64,000 nt of DNA from Pseudoalteromonas sp. R3 (GTDB taxonomy: Bacteria; Pseudomonadota; Gammaproteobacteria; Enterobacterales; Alteromonadaceae). Within the stretch, counting starts at the first letter, position 1, and each line of letters opens with the position of its first letter. The DNA is taken from contig NZ_CP034835.1 in assembly GCF_004014715.1 (NCBI RefSeq), positions 3,906,001 through 3,970,000 of the forward strand. Direction: 5' to 3'. A program made the position numbers and the translations under genes. Positions 37,121-44,873 of this stretch are shown here, piece by piece. The notes under the pieces were generated by a model. It did no database searches. It was not told the origin of the DNA and worked only from the letters and a program-made list of their open reading frames with translations.

Positions 37121-38217
37121 TATAAATTCAAGCCCTGGAAATTATAATCACCCGATAAACTTTTAACTGTTTTTATATACTCTGGCCACTCCCCTATATC
37201 TTTCCATGAGCTTTCACTGATGGGGAAAACACCAACCTTCGCCCCCATATTGTTAACATCATTTATAACATCAGTAATATGGGTGAATTTATTTACCTCA
37301 ATACTATCAATAAAACTTGGCTCTAAAACATATACACCAGTATTTATTTGAAAGTTTAGTTCAGGTTTTTCGTTCATTGATTGCAGCACACCACCAACAC
37401 CAGTTGTAAGTGTCCCGTAAGAGATCTTATGACTTTTAATAGAGGAAACGATTGTTACGTTGTTATTATTGTTTTTGTGATAATCATATACTTCACTAAA
37501 ATCTTGATCTATCAAAATATCACAGTTTGTAACTATAAATGTTTCTTTTATATGGCTTTGCAAAAAGGCAAGCGCTCCCCCCGTACCTAATGGCTTAGGC
37601 TCAGAAATGAAGGTTACACTTACATTCTCAAAAGTTTTAGATTTACTTAAAAAGTACTCAATTAACTCTTTTTTGTAGTTAACTGTGATGTAAAACTTAG
37701 TACATCCCTGAGCAATGAAACGCTCTGCAATTTCCTCAATAATAGTTTTTTCGCCAATTGGAGTTAAGGGCTTTGGGAAAACATTTGATATGGGTTTTAA
37801 TCGAGTCCCTTTTCCTCCTGCCATAATTACTACTGGCAAATTTATTTTATTTTTATAGGTAACATTACTCTCAAAAAGTTCTTTCCACTCTAAGATATTG
37901 GTGATCGAGTTAAGCTCACTAATTACAGGCATGAACTCTAACCTAAACTTAAACATAGTCTGCTTGATTATATCCTGGCTATCACCTTCCTTTGATACAA
38001 CCTTATCGCTTATCTCAACATTGTTAATAGCTTCACTTAGTGACACACCATTCAAGATTCCTCTTTGAATATCACCAATCGAAATTAAATTTACGTACTT
38101 GCCGTCAGAGTCAACAACTATTAGCAACTTACAATTAGAAGCGTCCATTTTTTTTAGCGCATCAAGCAAACTTTTGTCATTTTGAATGCTAAACCTGGTA
38201 ATTTTATTTTCAAGCAT
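37120..38217 (-). CDS. CBS-domain sugar nucleotidyltransferase (PtmE-like)
   Basis: The 365-residue protein has two N-terminal CBS repeats (about residues 8-115) and a nucleotidyltransferase domain beginning VVIMAGGKGTRLKPISNVFPKPL, with TNCDILI and NTGVYVL. This layout is that of PtmE in Campylobacter legionaminic acid synthesis, a GDP-glucosamine-1-phosphate guanylyltransferase, and of related pyrophosphorylases. Here it is next to LegB- and LegC-type genes, so it may supply a GDP- (or UDP-) linked amino sugar. No ligand for the CBS domains can be inferred. It overlaps the next gene by one base. Confidence 0.8.
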   Translation of the reverse strand: MLENKITRFSIQNDKSLLDALKKMDASNCKLLIVVDSDGKYVNLISIGDIQRGILNGVSLSEAINNVEISDKVVSKEGDSQDIIKQTMFKFRLEFMPVISELNSITNILEWKELFESNVTYKNKINLPVVIMAGGKGTRLKPISNVFPKPLTPIGEKTIIEEIAERFIAQGCTKFYITVNYKKELIEYFLSKSKTFENVSVTFISEPKPLGTGGALAFLQSHIKETFIVTNCDILIDQDFSEVYDYHKNNNNNVTIVSSIKSHKISYGTLTTGVGGVLQSMNEKPELNFQINTGVYVLEPSFIDSIEVNKFTHITDVINDVNNMGAKVGVFPISESSWKDIGEWPEYIKTVKSLSGDYNFQGLNL

Positions 38218-38226
38218 AAGGCCAAG

Positions 38227-38894
38227 TTAATCCTGTATAGAAATAGCAAAGTTCAACACTTCTTCATCAATAGGTAATGAGAAAACTAAGTGTTCGTAAG
38301 AAAACTTCATAGGCCTATTATAGCTATCTTTGGATTCCAACGATTGCAAAACTGTTAAATTTAACACATCAGCCCCAACCTATAGGTTTTCAATATTTTT
38401 TCAAAATTTTCCATGCCAAAGTTTGGAAATGCAAACTGGGCTATTTGTTTACCTTCATCTACTTCTTTACTTACATAGTGAATTGTATGACCTAGTAGAC
38501 TGATATCTTGTGAAACCAGAAACTCTTTGTTAAACAGCCCTTTGAACGCAGGTAAAAGTGAGTGATGCGTATTAATAAACCTTACACTTTGTGTTAGAAA
38601 ACTTTCTGGCAATATAAATTTGAAACCAGCGAGAAAAACATAATCAGGCTTATCAACATCAATCTGCTTTTGTAATGCATCTAAAGCGGAAGCCTTACTT
38701 CCCGATTTGTAAGTTTTAATACTTTTTGGTGCATTGCTTGCTTTAAAATAGCTTAATAACTTGTTTTCGCTCTCAGCGAGCAAACAAGTTATTTCACAGT
38801 TTTTCAACACATTAGCATTGATAGCTTTTATTATAGCAATAGCGTCGCCTCCGCCATCCCCACAAAGCAGCATTAGCTTCAGTTTTTTTGTCAT
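38227..38894 (-). pseudogene. GART-fold sugar N-formyltransferase, frameshifted
   Basis: Frame 1 gives 177 residues, then a second frame continues GADVLNLTVLQSLESKDS and ends at 38227. Adding one base (most simply a fifth G, opposite CCCC at 38373-38376) gives about 222 residues, the same as the formyltransferase in the other locus (223). The N10-formyltetrahydrofolate-dependent catalytic set is visible: Asn and His in FINTHHSLLPAFKG and Asp in YVSKEVDEGKQIAQF. In sugar loci these enzymes formylate an amino sugar such as Qui4N, Fuc4N or bacillosamine. Its position after LegC suggests the 4-amine is the target. Confidence 0.75.
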
Positions 38895-38895
38895 A

Positions 38896-39864
38896 TTAAG
38901 CTCTATATTGCAGAAACATTTTCTTAGGAATACTTCCTTTGTTATTAGCTAAGAAACTATTAACTAAGGAGTTGTATCGTTCATTATTATAAACAGCCCC
39001 TGATATAAAAAATGGCTTTACATCCATACAGAACTTTTTCTTGAACCTTAATAATGAATCGTCACTTTGCCCTGTTGTCCCCCCGCCCAAATAGAGTTGT
39101 TTATATTTTTCATTAGAGTAATACTCTATTGCTTTATCAAAAAGAAGTGGATTACCATTAAGCGAATAATATTCTGTTTTGGTGGCCCCTAGGTGGTAAT
39201 AAACATTCCCCTCTTCAGATCTCAACATAAGCAACATATTGACAATAACGTTTTCATTTTTAGCAATGAAAACATCGGCAGAATTACTATTGGCTAGAGC
39301 CTCGAAATAAGAAAATGGAAACATATAAAATTCATCTGCCATATTCTTATTCATAGTTTCTAAATAAAGTTTATAAAAGTCTTCAACACACTCTCGAAGG
39401 GGTAAAATAAACGTTTCTAAGTTATTCTTTTCTGCCTTTTTGATATTTCGCAGTAAGCTTTTGGCATATTGTGCTCTATGTCCTTCAGGGCAAATTAATG
39501 GAACACTTACCGTATCTCGGTCATGTATCCACATATCCATATGACTTTCAAACATCTGGTTTACTGTAAGGGGGTTATGCCTAAAAAATTCAGCAACGAT
39601 GTTTTCTCTTTTACAGAAGTCTTTATAACGTATCCAAGCCTCACTAAGGAGGTTACTATCTGTTATATTAGTTTCTAACCCAGTATAGCCATACACTGAC
39701 TCTAGATCATATATAGTCTCACCATCAAGAGTGCCTATTTTTCTTTTTAAAGACACATTCTTGAAATAATGACTTTTGTCGTTATATTCATATTCAAACA
39801 ACTCAGCGTCCTTACAACGGGCTAACTCAGCTTGAAGGTATTCCTTAGTGCTATAGATCGTCAT
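38896..39864 (-). CDS. GNAT/FemAB-family acyltransferase
   Basis: A 322-residue protein with the double-GNAT layout of the FemAB group: a first half with YGYTGLETNITD and FFRHNPLTVNQMFE, then KSLLRNIKKAEKNNLETF and a second half with VYYHLGATKTEYYSLNGNPLLF, YLGGGTTGQSDDSLLRFKKKF. FemAB relatives transfer amino acids from aminoacyl-tRNA or acyl groups from other donors to amines. In a capsule locus it may acylate an amino sugar. It is two bases upstream of the formyltransferase, so the two are tightly coupled. The acyl donor is unknown. Confidence 0.75.
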   Translation of the reverse strand: MTIYSTKEYLQAELARCKDAELFEYEYNDKSHYFKNVSLKRKIGTLDGETIYDLESVYGYTGLETNITDSNLLSEAWIRYKDFCKRENIVAEFFRHNPLTVNQMFESHMDMWIHDRDTVSVPLICPEGHRAQYAKSLLRNIKKAEKNNLETFILPLRECVEDFYKLYLETMNKNMADEFYMFPFSYFEALANSNSADVFIAKNENVIVNMLLMLRSEEGNVYYHLGATKTEYYSLNGNPLLFDKAIEYYSNEKYKQLYLGGGTTGQSDDSLLRFKKKFCMDVKPFFISGAVYNNERYNSLVNSFLANNKGSIPKKMFLQYRA

Positions 39865-39876
39865 AAATACACCTGT

Positions 39877-41022
39877 CTAATCAGCTATATAAGAGCTAGG
39901 AAGGTTTATTAAGCGTGATGAAATGAATTCCGAATTGGACAAAGAACCTTTTAACGCTTTCTCGAACATAGGCAATCTATCCATTAGCTGCCAAACAGGC
40001 CTAGTCATTACTCCTAAAGAATTAGTTGTCTCTAGGAATTCATTTCGCTGCTGTTCATCTACACATATAATAGAATTAAGCCAGTAGTTTGAACGAGCAT
40101 AATCTGGCTCTAATACGAATTTAACCTCACTATTATCAAAGAAAGAGGCATATTGCTCTGCCAAAGCTCGTTTAGATTTTAGATACTGCTCTAAAACCTC
40201 CATTTGAGCACACCCTAATGCGGCATTAATATTTGGCATTCGATAGTTAAAACCAGGCTCATCATGGAAAAACTCATATTTATGCGGAACTTTTGCGGTT
40301 GTTGTTACATGCTTGGTATGATTGCCAGATTCCTCGCTTCCACAAAGTACCATGCCACCACCACCTGTAGTGATGATTTTATTGCCATTAAAGCTAACGG
40401 CCCCATAGTCGCCCAAAGTACCTGTATGCCTACCCTTATAAAAAGAGCCTAAGCTTTCAGCCGCATCTTCTATGAGCGCTAGATTCCATTTAGAGCAAAT
40501 TGAGACTAGTTCATCTAATTCAACTGGGTGACCAAAGGTGTGCATGGGAATAACAGCTTTAATACGCTGCCCTGTATGCTTATGATAACACTCGTTTTCT
40601 GTTAGCGTCGCATTTTCATCAAGATAAGACTCTAATGCTTTTGGGCATAAGCCTAAGCTTTTAAGAGAAACATCTACAAAAATCGGTTCAGCTCCCATAT
40701 GATAAAGAGCATTGCATGTAGCAACAAACGTCAGCGCCTGCGTTATCACGAGGTCACCACGTTCAACGCCTGCCATGTAAAGTGCAGTGTGCAAGGCAGC
40801 AGTACCATTGACTGTTGCTACCGCCTTGGGTGTTCCAGTAAAAGCTTCCATTTTAAGCTCAAACTCATTAACAAACTTACCAACACTGGAGACAAACGTA
40901 CTTTCGATCGTTTCTATTACATACGGTTTTTCATTGCCAGCAAAGGTTGGGGCATGTAATGGAATAAAATCTTGAGTTTTGTATTGATCACGAACAAACT
41001 CAACCAGTAACTGTGCATTCAT
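39877..41022 (-). CDS. LegC-type sugar aminotransferase (DegT/DnrJ/EryC1 family)
   Basis: A PLP enzyme of 381 residues that puts an amino group on the keto carbon of a nucleotide sugar. Visible are TVNGTAALHTAL, ALTFVATCNALYHMGAEPIFVDV, DAAESLGSFYKG, the PLP lysine in AVSFNGNKIITTGGGG, and a C-terminal INLPSS element. In C. jejuni LegC acts on the product of LegB; the two genes are adjacent here too. The expected product is a 4-amino-4,6-dideoxy-HexNAc nucleotide. The start at 41022 has the short MNAQLLVEFVR leader typical of the family. Confidence 0.88.
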   Translation of the reverse strand: MNAQLLVEFVRDQYKTQDFIPLHAPTFAGNEKPYVIETIESTFVSSVGKFVNEFELKMEAFTGTPKAVATVNGTAALHTALYMAGVERGDLVITQALTFVATCNALYHMGAEPIFVDVSLKSLGLCPKALESYLDENATLTENECYHKHTGQRIKAVIPMHTFGHPVELDELVSICSKWNLALIEDAAESLGSFYKGRHTGTLGDYGAVSFNGNKIITTGGGGMVLCGSEESGNHTKHVTTTAKVPHKYEFFHDEPGFNYRMPNINAALGCAQMEVLEQYLKSKRALAEQYASFFDNSEVKFVLEPDYARSNYWLNSIICVDEQQRNEFLETTNSLGVMTRPVWQLMDRLPMFEKALKGSLSNSEFISSRLINLPSSYIAD

Positions 41023-41034
41023 TCTGATTTCCCA

Positions 41035-42225
41035 CTACATTTTACTATCAAGGTACTTGCCTGTCTCTTTGTGGCCAAAGTCAGGGATCATGGCAAAGAA
41101 CAGCTCTACAATTTGCTCTTTACTCCAAGCCTGATCAGCTTTCATTTTCGCAACTTGTGTTTCAAAAAGGCTTAATAGCTCTTGATCATAATCAGGCTCA
41201 TTTTTAATGATGCCCAGACTATCAAAACGAGTCATATTTAGCTCTTCTTTATCAGTAAAAAACTCTTCAAAATCTTTTTCACCCGTCGTATCACTTTTAG
41301 TGAATAGACATGGCCACTTACCTTTTGCAGGTAGCGTTTTAGCAAGCTCTCTTGCTTCTTCCTCACTTTCGCACAAGTGTGCTTCATACCCTCTTTGCTC
41401 TAGGTACTTAACAGCAATATCTGCAAAAGTAATAAGGTGTAACGATTCACTTAATTTTGGAAAGAAAATATCGCGATTATCGCCAAAAATACACGACATC
41501 AAGCATAATTCACCCGACTCCTGCGGTATGACAAAGTACCTTTTGATATCGCTAGGTGCAACAATCGGCTGCTGCTTCTCGATGCGCTGGTTAAAGCCAT
41601 GCAAAAGAGAACCATCAGAAAACGCCACATTTGCAAACCGGGCAGTAGAAATATCAATTTCTTTGCTTCGGCGCATAAGGAACATCTCCATAATACGCTT
41701 TGACGCTCCCATCATATTGACAGGATTAGCGGCTTTGTCTGTCGAGACACAGAAATACTTTTTAACTCCCGAATCAATTGATTGTTGGATTGTTTTATCC
41801 GTGTTAAATATATTAACGTCAATCATTCGCATGAGAGTAAACGGATCTTTTTCACTTCGTACATGCTTTAACGCAGACAAATTCAAGACAAAGTCATATT
41901 GTCCATCAGCTTTAATAAAAGCATCGTACTCGGTCGAGCCTATATCAAGCGCAAATGTTTGAAAATCGCCATTAATGTAGCCGAATGAACTACGGATATC
42001 GCGAACTAATTCAACCATGTTATTTTCGCTGATATCTACAACATGTAACTTAGCTGGATTACGCTTAAAGATCTCTTTTGTGACAGCCTGGCCAATGGAA
42101 CCTGCTCCACCTAAGACCAAAAAACGGGATTCAGTTACAATGCGCTGTAACTCTGCTTCATATTTTGTAATATCTTGTTTAAAAAGCTCTTTTTCCCGGC
42201 CGATGAGAGATAAAATATTCTTCAC
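41035..42225 (-). CDS. LegB-type NDP-GlcNAc 4,6-dehydratase
   Basis: An SDR of 396 residues with a nucleotide site FLVLGGAGSIGQAV near residue 35, LNLSALKHVRSEKDP, and VSTDKAANPVNMMGASK in the catalytic region, again with Met instead of Tyr as in the WbpM/PglF branch. Length and C-terminal extension match the LegB group, soluble dehydratases that make a 4-keto-6-deoxy sugar. GTG at 42225 immediately follows the wecC stop. With LegC it should make a bacillosamine-type or related sugar. Whether the donor is UDP- or GDP-linked is not visible. Confidence 0.85.
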   Translation of the reverse strand: MKNILSLIGREKELFKQDITKYEAELQRIVTESRFLVLGGAGSIGQAVTKEIFKRNPAKLHVVDISENNMVELVRDIRSSFGYINGDFQTFALDIGSTEYDAFIKADGQYDFVLNLSALKHVRSEKDPFTLMRMIDVNIFNTDKTIQQSIDSGVKKYFCVSTDKAANPVNMMGASKRIMEMFLMRRSKEIDISTARFANVAFSDGSLLHGFNQRIEKQQPIVAPSDIKRYFVIPQESGELCLMSCIFGDNRDIFFPKLSESLHLITFADIAVKYLEQRGYEAHLCESEEEARELAKTLPAKGKWPCLFTKSDTTGEKDFEEFFTDKEELNMTRFDSLGIIKNEPDYDQELLSLFETQVAKMKADQAWSKEQIVELFFAMIPDFGHKETGKYLDSKM

Positions 42226-43488
42226 TTACCAAATCCCTTTTGTATCAACTAAATATTTCGCTTTGAATTTTGAGGCTTTAAACTGACTGTGATCGACTAA
42301 AACTACATGAATGTCTGCATTTTCTTGCGCATTTTCCAGACTAGTTAGCTCGACTGTAGACGATATATTTTCTAGGCTAGATATGTTTGGCTCTACAGCC
42401 CAAACGCTACCAGCGTGCATATCAGATAATGCTTTGGTTATATTTAACGCAGGGCTTTCTCGCAGGTCATCTATGTCTGGCTTAAACGCAAGACCATAAC
42501 AAGCAACAACGATATCTTGAACCGTTTTAGTCGGGTTATCTTGCAAAAAGTTGGCGATTTCAAGCTTAACTTTATCCACCACCCAGCTAGGTTTTCCATC
42601 ATTGACTTGACGGGCAGTATGTATAATTTTTGCTTGTGTAGGTGTTTTACTAACAATAAACCATGGATCTACTGCTATACAATGGCCTCCAACACCAGGC
42701 CCTGGTTGTAAAATGTTAATACGTGGGTGACGGTTAGCCAGTGATATAAGCTCCCATACGTCGATATCAAGCTTATCGCAAATGATAGATAACTCATTAG
42801 CAAAAGCAATTTGCACATCACGACATGAGTTTTCAGTTAACTTTGCCATTTCTGCTGTACGAGCATTAGTGATCACACATTCGCCTTGTACAAATGTTTT
42901 GTAAAGCTCTACAGCTCGCGCAGAACATTTAGCGGTCATACCACCAATAACACGATCGTTCTCAACTAGCTCACGAACTACATGCCCAGGTAATACACGT
43001 TCAGGGCAATGCGCCACATTTACGTCAGCATTATCACCTGCGATTTGTGGGAAAGTTAAATCAGGGCGTACTGCTGCTAACCACTCAGCCATTTGCTCTG
43101 TAGCGCCCACAGGAGAGGTTGACTCAAGAATGACCAAGTCACCTTTTTTCAAAACAGGTGCAATAGCTTTACTTGCCGCCTCAATATAAGACAAATCAGG
43201 CTCAGGTATCTCTGAGTCATTATTTTTAAAGGGGGTAGGTACAGCTATTAAAAATGCATCCGCAGGCTCTGGAATAGTTGTTGCTTTTAAATACCCTTCT
43301 GTAACAGCTGCATGAACTATCATATCCAGCTCTGGTTCAACAATATGAATCTCACCGCGATTGATAGTATCAACAGCATGCTGATTTACATCAATTCCGA
43401 TTACTTTTTTCTTACGTGATGCAAACATTGCTGCTGTTGGTAGGCCTATGTAACCGAGGCCAATTACTGAAATCGTTTCAAAAGACAT
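42226..43488 (-). CDS. wecC: UDP-N-acetylmannosamine dehydrogenase, capsule-locus copy
   Basis: The 420-residue enzyme oxidises UDP-ManNAc to UDP-ManNAcA with two NAD. It has the N-terminal Rossmann motif [26 protein letters not shown], the central helix with [17 protein letters not shown], and the catalytic Cys in [12 protein letters not shown]. It is highly similar to the WecC in the common-antigen-like locus, including the N terminus and the [14 protein letters not shown] block. Its partner wecB is directly upstream in the operon, so ManNAcA is expected in the capsule as well. Confidence 0.95.
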   Translation of the reverse strand: MSFETISVIGLGYIGLPTAAMFASRKKKVIGIDVNQHAVDTINRGEIHIVEPELDMIVHAAVTEGYLKATTIPEPADAFLIAVPTPFKNNDSEIPEPDLSYIEAASKAIAPVLKKGDLVILESTSPVGATEQMAEWLAAVRPDLTFPQIAGDNADVNVAHCPERVLPGHVVRELVENDRVIGGMTAKCSARAVELYKTFVQGECVITNARTAEMAKLTENSCRDVQIAFANELSIICDKLDIDVWELISLANRHPRINILQPGPGVGGHCIAVDPWFIVSKTPTQAKIIHTARQVNDGKPSWVVDKVKLEIANFLQDNPTKTVQDIVVACYGLAFKPDIDDLRESPALNITKALSDMHAGSVWAVEPNISSLENISSTVELTSLENAQENADIHVVLVDHSQFKASKFKAKYLVDTKGIW

Positions 43489-43547
43489 GATAACCCTTTT
43501 TATAAATCCTTAAGCTGTAAGCAAAAATTAAATTCTTTAAATGTTCG

Positions 43548-44663
43548 TTATTTAGCTAAAATATCACAAATTCGTGAGCATGCATTACCATCACCATAAG
43601 GGTTATGCGCTCGGCTCATCTCCGCATAGCTACTTTCATTTGTAAGCAATTCAGTAAGAGATGAAGTAATTAAGTCTACATTTGTACCTACGAGCTTAAC
43701 AGTTCCTGCTTCAACTGCCTCCGGTCGTTCAGTTGTATCACGCATAACTAAAACAGGCTTACCAAGGCTTGGCGCTTCTTCTTGTATACCACCTGAATCA
43801 GTTAGAATAATATGCGCACGATTCATTAAGTAAACAAATGGTAGGTATTGTTGAGGTTCAATTAAATGGACGTTGTCAACATCAGCTAGAATTCGATTAA
43901 CTGGCTCTTGAACATTGGGATTTAAATGAACTGGATACAATATTTGTGTTTCTGGATGTTTTTTAGCTGTTTGTGCTAATGCTTCACAAATTCGTTCAAA
44001 GCCGCCACCAAAGCTTTCACGACGATGACCCGTTACTAGAATGAGTTTCTTTGAATCATCTAAAAACGGGAACTGTGCAGCAAGTGTCGAAGACAAACCG
44101 GTATCTATTTCTATTTGCGACTTAACCATTAATAGCGCATCAATCACGGTATTGCCTGTCACAAAAACGTTTTTCGCATCGTAGTTTTCAGCCAGTAGAT
44201 TGTGTTTTGATGTTTCTGTTGGTGCAAAATGGAACTTTGTTAAAGCACCAGTTAACTTTCGATTAGCTTCTTCAGGCCAAGGAGAGTAGATATTACCTGT
44301 ACGCAAACCTGCTTCAACATGGCCAACCGCAATTTGTTCATAGTAAGCTGCAAGGCTTGCAGCAAAAGTAGTGGCTGTGTCGCCATGCACCAACACCACA
44401 TCAGGTTTGAATTCCTTTAAAACAGGTGTTAATTCTAACAAAATCCGACTTGTAACTTCAGGAAGAGTTTGACCCGCTTTCATCAAATTCAAATCGTAAT
44501 CAGGCGTAATCTTAAAAAGCTCTAGTACTTGATCAAGCATTTCCCTGTGCTGAGCTGTTACACAAACTTTAGCCTCAAAACGCTCATCATTTGCAAGCGC
44601 ATGTACGAGCGGTGCCATTTTGATTGCTTCTGGCCTTGTACCGAATACTGTAAGAACTTTCAC
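43548..44663 (-). CDS. wecB: UDP-N-acetylglucosamine 2-epimerase, capsule-locus copy
   Basis: Converts UDP-GlcNAc to UDP-ManNAc. The 371-residue protein has the GT-B-like epimerase pattern: [49 protein letters not shown], the allosteric and active-site strand [19 protein letters not shown], and [14 protein letters not shown]. It is a close paralogue of the copy in the other locus. Between it and wzc lies a cluster of REP-like repeats, which may set mRNA stability between the two operon parts. Confidence 0.95.
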   Translation of the reverse strand: MKVLTVFGTRPEAIKMAPLVHALANDERFEAKVCVTAQHREMLDQVLELFKITPDYDLNLMKAGQTLPEVTSRILLELTPVLKEFKPDVVLVHGDTATTFAASLAAYYEQIAVGHVEAGLRTGNIYSPWPEEANRKLTGALTKFHFAPTETSKHNLLAENYDAKNVFVTGNTVIDALLMVKSQIEIDTGLSSTLAAQFPFLDDSKKLILVTGHRRESFGGGFERICEALAQTAKKHPETQILYPVHLNPNVQEPVNRILADVDNVHLIEPQQYLPFVYLMNRAHIILTDSGGIQEEAPSLGKPVLVMRDTTERPEAVEAGTVKLVGTNVDLITSSLTELLTNESSYAEMSRAHNPYGDGNACSRICDILAK

Positions 44664-44722
44664 AGGTGTTCCTTTATTTATATGTTATTTGCCTTGAAAC
44701 GAGTTCAAGATGTTAATTAGTT

Positions 44723-44867
44723 TTTGTTTCACGACGTGAAGTCGCTGCTACCGAAGATTCAGATTTAATTTGTCTTCGTAAACGACGATCTACACTAGAG
44801 CTGTTTTTGTCGCCGTAAACGAAAACCTATATCCACTCTTTCTTTGTCGCCATGAATGACGACCTAC
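44723..44867 (-). repeat. Cluster of four REP-like elements with GTAG heads
   Basis: Read on the minus strand, four short copies begin GTAG (or ATAG once), continue as an imperfect palindrome and end in a A3 run: 44867-44843, 44830-44806, 44793-44769 and a longer one 44751-44723. The first three are 25 bases with starts exactly 37 bases apart and unlike 12-base spacers. Two share the core TTTACG and another has ATTCATGGCGAC. The GTAG head and hairpin fit REP elements mobilised by RAYT transposases. They lie in the wzc-wecB gap. The period is far too short for CRISPR. Confidence 0.65.
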
Positions 44868-44873
44868 AATAAA

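Noticed and set aside
37120..42225. A complete legionaminic or pseudaminic acid pathway
   Set aside because: No synthase (NeuB type), hydrolysing epimerase or CMP-sugar synthetase gene is in the window, so only the first part of such a route is supported.
44769..44867. Possible CRISPR array because of regular 37-base spacing
   Set aside because: The spacers are only 12 bases, the repeats are imperfect palindromes with GTAG heads, and no cas genes are near.
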